Source: Pseudomonadota bacterium
GTDB taxonomy: Bacteria; Pseudomonadota; Alphaproteobacteria; Reyranellales; Reyranellaceae
Length of the DNA stretch: 28,593 nucleotides
Direction of reading: 5' to 3'
Assembly (NCBI GenBank): GCA_023386865.1
Contig: JAEWIV010000149.1
Location: 1 to 28,593, forward strand
How positions within the stretch are numbered: the stretch's first letter is position 1; each line of letters opens with the position of its first letter. Of the stretch, positions 1 to 7,980 are shown one piece after another. The position numbers and the translations under genes are program-made. A model generated the notes under the pieces. That model saw only the letters and a list, made by a program, of their open reading frames with translations. It ran no database searches and was not told the DNA's origin.

Positions 1-364
1 TGATCTGGCCGTCCGCCAGCAGGCGCGCGGTGGCATGGTCGGCGCCGCCGGCTTCGCGGATGGTGGTGTAGCCGTCCATCAGGCAGTTGCGCAGGTAGTT
101 GGCCGAGGCGATGGCGATGTCGGCCGCCGGGTTGGCGATGTTCTTGGGCGTCAGCGACAGGCCGGTGATGTGGGCATGGGCATCGATCAGGCCGGGCATC
201 AGCGCCCGGGAGCCGACATCGATCACCACGGCATCGCCGCCTGCGATGGCCGTCGTCGAAACCTCGGCGATGCGGCCATCCCTCACCAGCACGTTGAAGC
301 CGCGCTGCAATGCGGCGAACCCGTCCAGCACGAGATTTGCATTGGTGAACAGCGTTTGCGGCAT
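1..364 (-). CDS. Amidohydrolase family protein, N-terminal part (runs off the window)
   Basis: The first 121 residues of a metal-dependent amidohydrolase are visible; the gene continues beyond base 1. The frame starts at ATG 364-362. A short beta-sandwich segment comes first, followed by the family's first metal-binding motif LMPGLIDAHAHI at residues 56-67, where His63 and His65 are the expected metal ligands. GYTTIREAGG (98-107) is typical of the imidazolonepropionase/prolidase-like branch. There is no signal peptide, so it is probably cytoplasmic. The substrate cannot be told from this fragment. It is transcribed divergently from the crotonase gene across a 71-base gap in which I see no clear promoter. 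Confidence 0.88.
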   Translation of the reverse strand, partial: MPQTLFTNANLVLDGFAALQRGFNVLVRDGRIAEVSTTAIAGGDAVVIDVGSRALMPGLIDAHAHITGLSLTPKNIANPAADIAIASANYLRNCLMDGYTTIREAGGADHATARLLADGQI

Positions 365-435
365 GCCGATAGTCTAGGCGGTGCAGGACGGGCGAAGAAG
401 TGGCTATATCGTCGGCCTCGGATGCCGGAGGACAG

Positions 436-1206
436 ATGGAATTCGCCAATCTCGACTATGCCGTCAGGGACCGCGTGGCGGAGATCACGATGCGGCGCGA
501 GCCGGTGAATGCCATCGATCATGGCCTGATCGAGGACATCAACAACGCCTATCGCAAGGCCAAGGGCGACCCCGAGGTGCGTGCCGTCATCCTGACCAGC
601 GCCTTCGAGCGCTCGTTCAGTGCCGGGATGGACCTTGCGATGATCCGCCATGCTCGCGGGCTCGGCCTGCGCCGCTACCTGGAGAAGCTCTATTTCGAAA
701 TGCACGACCTGCAGTACCGGCTGGGCAAGCCGACCATTGCCGCGCTGACCGGGCCGGCGCGCGCCGCCGGCGTGACGCTGGCAGTGTCCTGCGACGTGCT
801 GATCGCGGCCGACACCGCGAGCCTCGGCTATCCGGAGATCCTGGTCGGCGTGATCCCGGCCATGCACTTCGTGCATCTGCCGCGCCAGATCGGCCGCCAC
901 AAGGCATTCGAGCTCCTGTTCAGCGGCAAGCCGGTGTCGGCTGCCGAGGCGTGCGCCATGGGGCTGGTCAACAAGGTCGTGCCCGCGGCCGAGGTGAAGG
1001 AGGAGGCCCGTCGCATGGCCCGCGACTTCGCCGCCCGATCGCCGTTGGTCATGCAGCTCGCCCGCGACTCCTTCATGCGCGCCAACGACTTCGAGTATCG
1101 CCGCGCCATCGAGAACGTGGTCGAGACGATCTGCAACATCATCGAGACCGACGATGCCCAGGAAGGGCTGAACGCCTTCAACGAAAAGCGCCGGCCGAAC
1201 TGGTGA
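436..1206 (+). CDS. Enoyl-CoA hydratase/isomerase (crotonase) family protein
   Basis: A 256-residue crotonase-fold protein that would act on an acyl-CoA thioester in the cytoplasm. I chose ATG 436 because GGAGG at 427-431 sits four bases upstream; an in-frame GTG at 400 lacks such a site. The first oxyanion-hole segment is SFSAGMDL (residues 60-67) and the second is around ARAAG (109-113). Of the two glutamates of classical hydratases, the second is present as Glu134 in GYPEI, but the position of the first is occupied by Thr114. That pattern fits an isomerase or another crotonase reaction better than a standard hydratase. queC begins about ten bases downstream, so the two are probably co-transcribed, though no shared pathway is evident. 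Confidence 0.9.
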   Translation: MEFANLDYAVRDRVAEITMRREPVNAIDHGLIEDINNAYRKAKGDPEVRAVILTSAFERSFSAGMDLAMIRHARGLGLRRYLEKLYFEMHDLQYRLGKPTIAALTGPARAAGVTLAVSCDVLIAADTASLGYPEILVGVIPAMHFVHLPRQIGRHKAFELLFSGKPVSAAEACAMGLVNKVVPAAEVKEEARRMARDFAARSPLVMQLARDSFMRANDFEYRRAIENVVETICNIIETDDAQEGLNAFNEKRRPNW

Positions 1207-1216
1207 GCCGGTGACC

Positions 1217-1924
1217 ATGGATCCTTCGTCGGCGCTCGTTCTCTTCTCCGGCGGGCAGGATTCCACCACCTGCCTCGCCTGGGCGCTGTCGCGCTACGAA
1301 AGGGTCGAGACCATCGGCTTTTCCTACGGCCAGCGCCACGCGGTGGAGATGGCGGTGCGCGAGCCGGTGCGTCGCGGCATCGCCGCCTTGTCCGACGCTT
1401 GGGCGCGCAGGCTCGGGCCCGACCGCGTGGTGCCGCTTGACGTGCTGGGCTCGGTCAGCAAGAGCGCCCTCACGGCCGACCTGCCCCTCGACACGCGGCC
1501 GGGCGGCTTGCCGGCGACGTTCGTGCCGGGGCGAAACCTCGTGTTCCTGACCTTCGCCGCCATCGTGGCCTACCAGCGGCGGCTGAAGCACGTCGTGACC
1601 GGCGTCTGCGAGACGGATTTCTCAGGCTACCCGGATTGCCGCGACGACACGGTCAAGGCGATGCAGGCGGCGATCAATCTCGGCATGGAAGCGCGGCTGG
1701 TGTTCCAGACGCCGCTGATGTGGATCGACAAGGCGGAGACCTGGCGCCTCGCCCACCAGCTCGGCGGGCAGGCGCTGGTCGAGCTTATCGTCCGCGAGAC
1801 CCACACGTGTTATCAGGGCGACCGCTCGCACCGCCACGACTGGGGCCTGGGCTGCGGCACCTGCGATGCCTGCCGGTTGCGCGCCGGAGGCTGGGCGCGA
1901 TACCGGGCCGGATCGACCCCTTGA
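1217..1924 (+). CDS. queC: 7-cyano-7-deazaguanine (preQ0) synthase QueC
   Basis: QueC converts 7-carboxy-7-deazaguanine to preQ0 using ATP and ammonia, a step in queuosine tRNA modification. The 235-residue product carries the PP-loop ATP motif SGGQDS at 11-16, followed by typical GYPDCRDD (137-144) and QTPLMWIDKAETW segments. Four cysteines for a structural zinc are present: Cys198, Cys213, Cys216 and Cys219. The first gap of 14 residues is longer than the eight of the E. coli enzyme; from memory this variant occurs in alphaproteobacteria. Start is ATG 1217, with an alternative in-frame GTG at 1211. It follows the crotonase stop by 10 bases. No queD, queE or queF is present in the window. 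Confidence 0.95.
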   Translation: MDPSSALVLFSGGQDSTTCLAWALSRYERVETIGFSYGQRHAVEMAVREPVRRGIAALSDAWARRLGPDRVVPLDVLGSVSKSALTADLPLDTRPGGLPATFVPGRNLVFLTFAAIVAYQRRLKHVVTGVCETDFSGYPDCRDDTVKAMQAAINLGMEARLVFQTPLMWIDKAETWRLAHQLGGQALVELIVRETHTCYQGDRSHRHDWGLGCGTCDACRLRAGGWARYRAGSTP

Positions 1925-1949
1925 AAGTCCTCTGAGCGCAACCAAATGG
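1920..1949 (+). promoter_or_regulatory. Possible heat-shock (RpoH) promoter for the htpG region
   Basis: CTTGAAA at 1920-1926 matches the sigma-32 -35 consensus exactly. Fifteen bases later lies CCAAATGG (1942-1949), which agrees with about four of the seven defined -10 positions (CCCCATNT). The site overlaps the queC stop codon and lies about 270 bases before htpG, a classic heat-shock gene. Transcription would begin around 1955, inside the hairpin listed next, so the two readings compete. Confidence 0.28.
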
Positions 1950-1968
1950 TCCGGCGCTGGGCGCCGGA
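1950..1968 (+). terminator. Hairpin after queC, possible terminator
   Basis: TCCGGCGC (1950-1957) and GCGCCGGA (1961-1968) form a perfect 8-bp GC-rich stem with a three-base TGG loop, 25 bases after the queC stop. Only a short TT(T) follows, so it is not a textbook intrinsic terminator. It could instead be a stable structure at the 5' end of the downstream transcript. Confidence 0.4.
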
Positions 1969-2016
1969 TTTCGGACCCGTTCATTTGTCTCGGCATGTTG
2001 CTCCAAGGAGGACGTG

Positions 2017-2187
2017 ATGATGCAAATTGGCGATCTGCAGCCCCAACCGCAGGCCTTTCCGCACCCTGCGCCCCAGGAAGCCGGCGAACGGCCACAAGCG
2101 AGCCGCCCGCTGCCGGCAGACGAGCAGGAGGCGCCGTTCGTGTCGCCGCCGCCACTCCCTTGGCCTCGCGTGTTTCCGGGGCTATAG
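2017..2187 (+). CDS. Short proline-rich ORF upstream of htpG
   Basis: A 56-codon frame begins at a double ATG (2017-2022) with AAGGAGG at 2005-2011 as a strong Shine-Dalgarno site; GTG 2014 is a further in-frame start. Fifteen of the 56 residues are proline, including a PPPLPWP run near the end (44-50), and the product has no membrane segment or cysteine. It ends at TAG 2185-2187, 36 bases before htpG. The strong ribosome binding site is the main reason to believe it is translated. It could be a small disordered protein or a leader peptide affecting htpG translation. I recognise no family. Apart from this frame and the two sites upstream, the stretch 1925-2223 shows nothing else. Confidence 0.5.
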   Translation: MMQIGDLQPQPQAFPHPAPQEAGERPQASRPLPADEQEAPFVSPPPLPWPRVFPGL

Positions 2188-2223
2188 CCGGTTCGTGACG
2201 CCGAAACCAATGGACGGAAACGG

Positions 2224-4101
2224 ATGAACGGGGACGCCGGTAGCGCGCAATCGCATCAATTCCAGGCGGAAGTCGCCGAGCTTCTGAACCTGATGGTCCA
2301 CTCGGTCTATTCCGAGACCGACGTGTTCCTTCGCGAACTGATCTCCAACGCGTCCGATGCCCTGGACAAGATCCGTTACGAAGCGATCGCCAATCCCGCG
2401 CTGCTGGTCGGCGCCGAAAAGCTCGAGATTCGCCTCAGGCCGGACACCGCCGCCAAGACGCTCACCATTGCCGATACCGGCATCGGCATGGACCGCCAGG
2501 AGCTGATCGACAACCTCGGCACCGTGGCGCGCTCGGGCACCAAGGCCTTTCTCGCCGGGCTGAAGGAGGCCAAGGAGGGGCTCGGGCTGATCGGCCAGTT
2601 CGGCGTCGGCTTCTATTCCGCCTTCATGGTCGCCGACCGCATCACCGTGACCAGCACGCGCGCCGGCGCCTCCGAGAGCTGGGTCTGGACGTCGTCGGGC
2701 GGGGCGGGCTTCGAGGTGACCCCGGCCAGCCCCGAGCAGGCAGCCCGCGTGCCGCGCGGCACCGAGATCGTCCTGCACCTGAAGGACGACGCGGCGCGCT
2801 ATCTGCAGTCGTTCGAGCTGGAGCGCGTGGTCCGTACCTACTCCGATCACATCCTCTTCCCCATCCAGCTCGTCGACGACAACGGCGAGGTGCGCCAGGT
2901 CAATGCCGCCAGCGCGCTGTGGCAGCGGCCGAAATCCGAGCTGAAGCCCGAGGACTACACCCAGGCCTATCGCTCGATCGCCATGGCGTTCGACGAGCCC
3001 GCCCTCACGCTGCACTACAAGGTCGAAGGCCGGCAGGCTTACGCCGTGCTGCTGTTCGTGCCGACCACGCCGCCGTTCGACCTGGCCGACCCCGGGCGCA
3101 AGGGGCGCGTGAAGCTCTATGTGCGGCGCGTCTACATCACCGACGATGCCGACCTCCTGCCGCCCTGGCTGCGCTTCGTGCGCGGCGTGGTCGACAGCGA
3201 GGATCTGCCGCTCAACCTGTCGCGCGAGATGCTGCAGAACAACCCGCAGGTCGCGCAGATCCGCAGCGGCCTCACGGGCCGCGTGATGGGCGAGCTGGAA
3301 AGCTCGGCCGCCAAGGAACCCGAGACCTGGGGCAAGATCTGGAACGCCTTCGGCGCCGTCCTCAAGGAAGGCCTGTACGAGGACCACGAGCGGCGCGGCC
3401 AGCTCCTGGCGCTGGCGCGCTTTGCGACGACGGCGGGGGACACGCCGCGTTCGCTCAAGGAGTACCTCGCCGACCTCAAGCCCAACCAGACCGAGATCTA
3501 CTATCTCGTCGGCGAGAGCGCGGAACGGCTGAAGTCGAGCCCCAAGCTCGAGGCGGCGCGCGCCCGCGGCGTGGAAGTGCTGCTGCTGACCGACCCGATC
3601 GATGCTTTCTGGACGGCGATGCCGCAGGACTTCGAGGGCAAGCCGCTGCGCTCGCTGAGCCAGGGCGACGTCGATTTCGGCCAGATCCCGCTGCTCGACG
3701 ATGCGGCCAAGGCCGAGAGCGAGGCCTCGACCGGCGACGATGCCGCCATCTTGAAGGCGGCGAAGGAGGCGCTCGGCGACAAGGTCTCCGACGTGCGCGC
3801 CTCGCAGCGCCTGACCGAAAGCGCCGCCTGCCTAGTCGCCGGCGCCCAGGGCCGCGATCGCGAGCTGGACCGGCTACTGGCGCGGGCGAACCGCGGCAGC
3901 GGCGCCAAGCCCATTCTCGAGCTCAACATGCGCCACGATCTCGTGAAGGCGCTCGGCGCGGCGCCGAACGAAGAGGCGACCGAGCTCGCCAATCTCCTGC
4001 TCGACCAGGCGCACATCCTCGACGGCGAGGTGCCGGCCGATCCCGCGGCGTTCGCACGCCGGCTCAACGCCCTCGTCGTGCGCGGGCTGGCGAAGGGCTG
4101 A
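2224..4101 (+). CDS. htpG: Molecular chaperone HtpG (bacterial Hsp90)
   Basis: HtpG is the cytosolic ATP-dependent Hsp90 chaperone that remodels client proteins as a homodimer. At 625 residues it is the usual bacterial length. The N-terminal GHKL ATPase domain shows the motif ELISNASDALDKIR (38-51, with catalytic Glu38 and Mg-binding Asn42), DTGIGM (84-89) and the glycine-rich lid segment GQFGVGFYSAFMV (124-136). The middle domain contains NLSREMLQ. There is no C-terminal MEEVD, as expected in bacteria. The start ATG 2224 follows a modest GGAAACGG site. It is convergent with the GH13 gene, separated by a hairpin. Heat-shock control is expected from the family, and a weak RpoH-like site lies upstream. 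Confidence 0.98.
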   Translation: MNGDAGSAQSHQFQAEVAELLNLMVHSVYSETDVFLRELISNASDALDKIRYEAIANPALLVGAEKLEIRLRPDTAAKTLTIADTGIGMDRQELIDNLGTVARSGTKAFLAGLKEAKEGLGLIGQFGVGFYSAFMVADRITVTSTRAGASESWVWTSSGGAGFEVTPASPEQAARVPRGTEIVLHLKDDAARYLQSFELERVVRTYSDHILFPIQLVDDNGEVRQVNAASALWQRPKSELKPEDYTQAYRSIAMAFDEPALTLHYKVEGRQAYAVLLFVPTTPPFDLADPGRKGRVKLYVRRVYITDDADLLPPWLRFVRGVVDSEDLPLNLSREMLQNNPQVAQIRSGLTGRVMGELESSAAKEPETWGKIWNAFGAVLKEGLYEDHERRGQLLALARFATTAGDTPRSLKEYLADLKPNQTEIYYLVGESAERLKSSPKLEAARARGVEVLLLTDPIDAFWTAMPQDFEGKPLRSLSQGDVDFGQIPLLDDAAKAESEASTGDDAAILKAAKEALGDKVSDVRASQRLTESAACLVAGAQGRDRELDRLLARANRGSGAKPILELNMRHDLVKALGAAPNEEATELANLLLDQAHILDGEVPADPAAFARRLNALVVRGLAKG

Positions 4102-4115
4102 CGCTGGTGTCTTGC

Positions 4116-4141
4116 GGGCTGCGCGTGTTCCCGCGCAGTCC
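4116..4141. terminator. Hairpin between convergent htpG and GH13 genes
   Basis: GGGCTGCGCG (4116-4125) pairs with CGCGCAGTCC (4132-4141) through ten base pairs, one of them G-U, around a six-base loop. It occupies most of the 46-base gap between two convergent stop codons, where a bidirectional terminator would be expected. No U-tract follows on either strand. Confidence 0.5.
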
Positions 4142-4147
4142 GGAAGA

Positions 4148-5740
4148 TCACGACAGCTCGACCACGACGCCTTCGTTGTCGCGCAGCGCCAGGGCGTCGG
4201 CGACGGGCTCGCCGTCTCGATCGCCATGTGTCGAAACGACCATGCGGCCGCGCACTTCGCGTTCCGCGAAGTCGACCTCGACTGGCTCCTCGCCCAGATT
4301 GAGGGCGACCACGAAGCGCTCGCCGCCGAGCACGCGCTGGAAAAGCAGCAGGTCGCCGGCCGCCGTCATCGGCCGGTAGTCGCCGACCGCCAGCGCCGGA
4401 TGGGCGCGCCGCAGGCCGATCAGGCGCTTGTGCAGGGTGAAGATGGAGGTGAGGTCGGCCCGCTGGTTCTCGACATTGAGGTGGCGATGGTCCTCGCCCA
4501 GCGGCAACCACGGCTCGCCGGTGGTGAAGCCCGCCTTGTCGGACGCGTCCCATTGCATCGGCGTGCGACAGCCGTCGCGGCCCAGCCCCAGGCCAGGCAC
4601 GTTCAGCTCGTAGGGATCGCGCACGCGGTCGGGCGGGATCCTGGTTTGCCGCATGCCGATCTCGTCGCCGTAGTAGAGTGTCGGCATGCCGCGCAGCGTC
4701 AGCAGCAGCATGGCCGCCACCTTGGCCTGTGCGTCGCCGACGCGCGAGGCGATGCGCGGCTTGTCGTGGTTGCCCAGCACCCAGTTGGGCCAGCCGCCCT
4801 CGGGCAAGGCCGATTCGTAGCGGTCGATCAGTCCGGCGAGATGCCGCGCGTTCCAGGGTGCGCTGAGCAGCGCGAAATTGAACGGCAGGTGCAGGCCGCC
4901 GAGATCGCGGCCGTAGTACACGACCAGCTTCTCGAACGGCAGGTTGAGCTCACCGATCAGCAGCCGGTCGGGGAATTCGTCGATCACCCGGCGCAGGTCG
5001 GCGATGACGTCGTGGGCTTCCGGCCGATCGGCGGTGTAGACCGGCAGGACCGCCGTATCCGGCGGATCGCCGGCGCGATGGGCGGGGTTGGCCGGATTGT
5101 CGCGAAATTCCTCGTCCTTGATCAGGTGACGGATGGCGTCGACGCGAAAGCCGTCGACGCCGCGCTTCAGCCAGAAGCGGACGACCTCGGACATGGCCTC
5201 TCGTACCTCGGCGTTGCGCCAGTTGAGGTCGGGCTGCGAGGCGAGGAAGGTGTGCAGGTTGTATTGGCCGGTCGCGGCGTCGTGCCGCCACGCGCCGCCG
5301 CCGAACTCCGACAGCCAGTTGTTGGGCGGCCCGCCGCCGGGCGCGGGATCCCGCCAGATGTACCAGTCGCGACGGGCGGAGCTGCGCGAGGCACGGCTTT
5401 CGCGGAACCAGGGATGCCGATCCGACGTGTGGTTGGCCACCAGGTCGAGGATCACCTTCAGGCCGCGCGCATGGGCGTCGGCCAACAGGGCGTCGAAGCC
5501 GGCGAGCGAGCCGAACAGCGGATCGATGTCGCAATAGTCGGCGACGTCGTAGCCGAAGTCGGCCATGGGCGAGGGGAAGACGGGCGACAGCCACAGCGCA
5601 TCGACGCCCAGCTCGACCAGGTGGTAGAGCCGGCGGCGGATGCCGGCGATGTCGCCCACGCCGTCGCCGTCGCCGTCCCCGAAGGATCGCGGGTAGATTT
5701 GATAAAGGACGGCGCGCTGCCACCAGTCGGGATCGGCCAT
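4148..5740 (-). CDS. GH13 alpha-glucosidase / alpha-amylase family enzyme
   Basis: A 530-residue (beta/alpha)8 glycoside hydrolase that would cleave terminal alpha-glucosidic bonds in small oligosaccharides. All four GH13 signature regions are intact: region I DLVANHTSD (99-107), region II GFRVD with nucleophile Asp201, region III LLIGE with acid/base Glu264, and region IV GNHD with Asp326. The later TPMQWD (393-398) is typical of oligo-1,6-glucosidase/alpha-glucosidase enzymes rather than endo-amylases. No signal peptide is present, so it is cytoplasmic. It is the last gene of a three-gene operon, 19 bases after the debranching-type gene. Exact linkage specificity (alpha-1,4, alpha-1,6, trehalose or sucrose) cannot be decided from sequence alone. 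Confidence 0.93.
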   Translation of the reverse strand: MADPDWWQRAVLYQIYPRSFGDGDGDGVGDIAGIRRRLYHLVELGVDALWLSPVFPSPMADFGYDVADYCDIDPLFGSLAGFDALLADAHARGLKVILDLVANHTSDRHPWFRESRASRSSARRDWYIWRDPAPGGGPPNNWLSEFGGGAWRHDAATGQYNLHTFLASQPDLNWRNAEVREAMSEVVRFWLKRGVDGFRVDAIRHLIKDEEFRDNPANPAHRAGDPPDTAVLPVYTADRPEAHDVIADLRRVIDEFPDRLLIGELNLPFEKLVVYYGRDLGGLHLPFNFALLSAPWNARHLAGLIDRYESALPEGGWPNWVLGNHDKPRIASRVGDAQAKVAAMLLLTLRGMPTLYYGDEIGMRQTRIPPDRVRDPYELNVPGLGLGRDGCRTPMQWDASDKAGFTTGEPWLPLGEDHRHLNVENQRADLTSIFTLHKRLIGLRRAHPALAVGDYRPMTAAGDLLLFQRVLGGERFVVALNLGEEPVEVDFAEREVRGRMVVSTHGDRDGEPVADALALRDNEGVVVELS

Positions 5741-5759
5741 GCTGCGCTCGCTCGCGCCG

Positions 5760-7967
5760 TCAGGAAAGATCGACGCCCAGCCGGCCGCGACGGCCCAAGA
5801 CTTCGATGGAGAGGTCGCTGGCGCGGCGGTGCAGGGCGACGTCGACGGCCGCGTCGCCGAGTGAGAGGCGGCGCAAGGTCACGTTGTCGAGGAAATCCGG
5901 CAGCAACGGCTCGTCGAACGCCACCGAGCCGCGCGCCGTGTCGAAGCGCAATCCCAGGCACGATTGCAGCAGCGACAGCGGCGTCGCCGCCGCCCACGCC
6001 TGCGGCGAGCAGGCGACGGGATAGAAGGTCGGACCGTGGGCGCGCTCGCGGGGGAAGCCGCAGAACAATTCGGGCAGGCGACGCAGATCGATGTAGGCCG
6101 AAGCCGCGAACAGGCCGCCGAACAGGCGCGCCGCCTCGTGCCGGAAGCCGTAGCGGGCGAAGCCCGCGGCGATCAGGGCGTTGTCGTGCGGCCACACCGA
6201 GCCGTTGTGGTAGCTCATCGGATTGTAGCGTGCCTCGCCGGCCGCGACCGTGCGCACGCCCCAGCCGGAGAAGAATGCGTTGGAAGAAAGCGTTCTCACC
6301 ACCGCCGCTGCCCGCTCGGGCCGGGCGATGCCGCTGAACAGGGCGTGGCCGGCATTGGAGGCGCGCACGCGGCAGGGCCGCTTGTCGCCGTCGAGGGCGA
6401 GCACGTAGGTCCCCAGCGACTTGTCGAAGAAGGCATCATCGAAGCGCTGCTGAAGGCGTCTGGCGCGCTCGGTGTGGACGTCGGCAGCCTGCTCGTCGCC
6501 CAGACGGCGTGCGATCCGCGCGGCGGCCTGCCAGGCGCCGAACGCGTAGGCCTGGACCTCGACCAGGGCGACGGGACCGGAGGCAAGCGCGCCGTCCGCG
6601 TGGAAGATCGAATCGTGGCTGTCCTTCCAGCCCTGATTGATCAGGCCGGTATCGCGCATGCGGCCGTACTCGATGAAGCCGTCGCCGTCGCGATCGCCGG
6701 AATCGTCCATCCAGCGCAACGCCGCCTGGACGTTGGGCCACAGTCGGCGCACGGTCTCGACGTCGTCGGTGCGATCGAGGTAGGCCCCGGCCAGCATGAC
6801 GAACAGCGGCGTCGAATCGACGCTGCCGTAGTAATGGCGGAACGGCACTTCGCCGAGCAGCGCCATTTCGCCCTGTCGCATCTCGTGCAGGATCTTGCCG
6901 GGCTCGGCGTCGGCTGCCTCGTCGGTGGTCTCGGCCTGGTGGCGTGCGAGGTGGAGCAGTACGCCGCGGGCGATCGCCGGATCGAGCCACAGCATCTGCA
7001 TGGCGGTGATCAGCGCATCGCGGCCGAACACCGTGCTGAACCAGGGGATGCCGGCATAGGGATAGGGACCGTCCGGCGTGTCGGTGACCAGCATGTAGAG
7101 GTCGGAGATCGACCGGCGTATCGCCTCGTTGAAGGTGGTGCTCGAGCTGCTGATGGTCGCGGCGCGGCCGGCCGAGGTCCGCAGCATCCGCCGCGATCGC
7201 CGCAGTGCCTGCAGGAAACCCGGTCGCTCCCTGTCCTGCACGTTCTCCTCGGCGGCGCAATCGATCGTCAGGTCGATGTGCCGTGTCTCGCCGGGACTCA
7301 GCAGGATGTCGAAGAGGGCGCCATCGACGGTAAGCTTGTCGGGCGGTGTCGCAAAGCTGATCACCGTGCGCCGTGTCAGGCCGTCGAGGCCGGTATAGCC
7401 CAGCGTCACCGTGTCGGTGCTCACGGTGCCGGCGTGACGCAGGCCGTGACGCTCGCGCCGCGTGCCGCGGACCTCGAACAGGTCGGCGAAATCGGCAGCG
7501 AAGGTAAGGCCGAGCCGCAGGCGTTGCGGCGTGCTGCCGAAATGGCGCACCGCCAGCCGCTCGTGGCAGGCCGCCTGCCACAGAAAGCGCATGCGGCGCA
7601 GATGCACCAGGTCGTGCTCGAGGACCAGCCGTCCCTTCGTGTCGTAGAGGTCGGGATTGGTGAGATCGCAGGTCAGCATGGCGTTGTCGTCGCGCAACGT
7701 CGAGCTGAGCAGCATCGGGCGCTGGCCGTCGATGGTGATCAGGAGATGGGAAAGGTGGCGGGTGTCGCGGTGATAGAGACCTTCGGGACTGCCCGGCCCG
7801 GCGACGGCGTCGCCATTGGGATCGAACACGCCGAAGCTGTCGCCGTGCTTCAGCGTGCGCGGCCGACGCTCCTGCAGCGAGGTCGCGGCGGGAATGACGA
7901 ACTGCGCTGTCGGCAGGCCCGGCCCGGCGGGCGCGGGGGCGTGGGCCACTTCCCCGGCGTTCTTCAT
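5760..7967 (-). CDS. Amylo-alpha-1,6-glucosidase-like (glycogen debranching family) protein
   Basis: A 735-residue protein with two recognisable parts. Residues about 35-235 resemble the beta-rich GDE_N_bis domain, with GLYHRDTRHLS at 63-73. Residues about 280-720 form an (alpha/alpha)6-barrel with the characteristic GIPWFSTVFGRDALI (306-320), YYGSVDSTPLF (379-389) and QGWKDS (445-450) segments. Proteins of this type act on alpha-glucans or on small glucosylated compounds; sequence does not say which. It is cytoplasmic, since no signal peptide is seen. It lies 13 bases after the GT4 gene and 19 bases before the GH13 gene, so the three are almost certainly co-transcribed. Classical glycogen genes (glgA, glgB, glgC) are absent from the window, so an osmolyte-turnover role is an open alternative. 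Confidence 0.9.
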   Translation of the reverse strand: MKNAGEVAHAPAPAGPGLPTAQFVIPAATSLQERRPRTLKHGDSFGVFDPNGDAVAGPGSPEGLYHRDTRHLSHLLITIDGQRPMLLSSTLRDDNAMLTCDLTNPDLYDTKGRLVLEHDLVHLRRMRFLWQAACHERLAVRHFGSTPQRLRLGLTFAADFADLFEVRGTRRERHGLRHAGTVSTDTVTLGYTGLDGLTRRTVISFATPPDKLTVDGALFDILLSPGETRHIDLTIDCAAEENVQDRERPGFLQALRRSRRMLRTSAGRAATISSSSTTFNEAIRRSISDLYMLVTDTPDGPYPYAGIPWFSTVFGRDALITAMQMLWLDPAIARGVLLHLARHQAETTDEAADAEPGKILHEMRQGEMALLGEVPFRHYYGSVDSTPLFVMLAGAYLDRTDDVETVRRLWPNVQAALRWMDDSGDRDGDGFIEYGRMRDTGLINQGWKDSHDSIFHADGALASGPVALVEVQAYAFGAWQAAARIARRLGDEQAADVHTERARRLQQRFDDAFFDKSLGTYVLALDGDKRPCRVRASNAGHALFSGIARPERAAAVVRTLSSNAFFSGWGVRTVAAGEARYNPMSYHNGSVWPHDNALIAAGFARYGFRHEAARLFGGLFAASAYIDLRRLPELFCGFPRERAHGPTFYPVACSPQAWAAATPLSLLQSCLGLRFDTARGSVAFDEPLLPDFLDNVTLRRLSLGDAAVDVALHRRASDLSIEVLGRRGRLGVDLS

Positions 7968-7980
7968 GCCGTCTCGTCCT

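Noticed and set aside
400..435. GTG 400 as start of the crotonase gene
   Set aside because: No ribosome binding site precedes it, while ATG 436 has GGAGG at the right distance and begins at the usual N-terminus of the fold.
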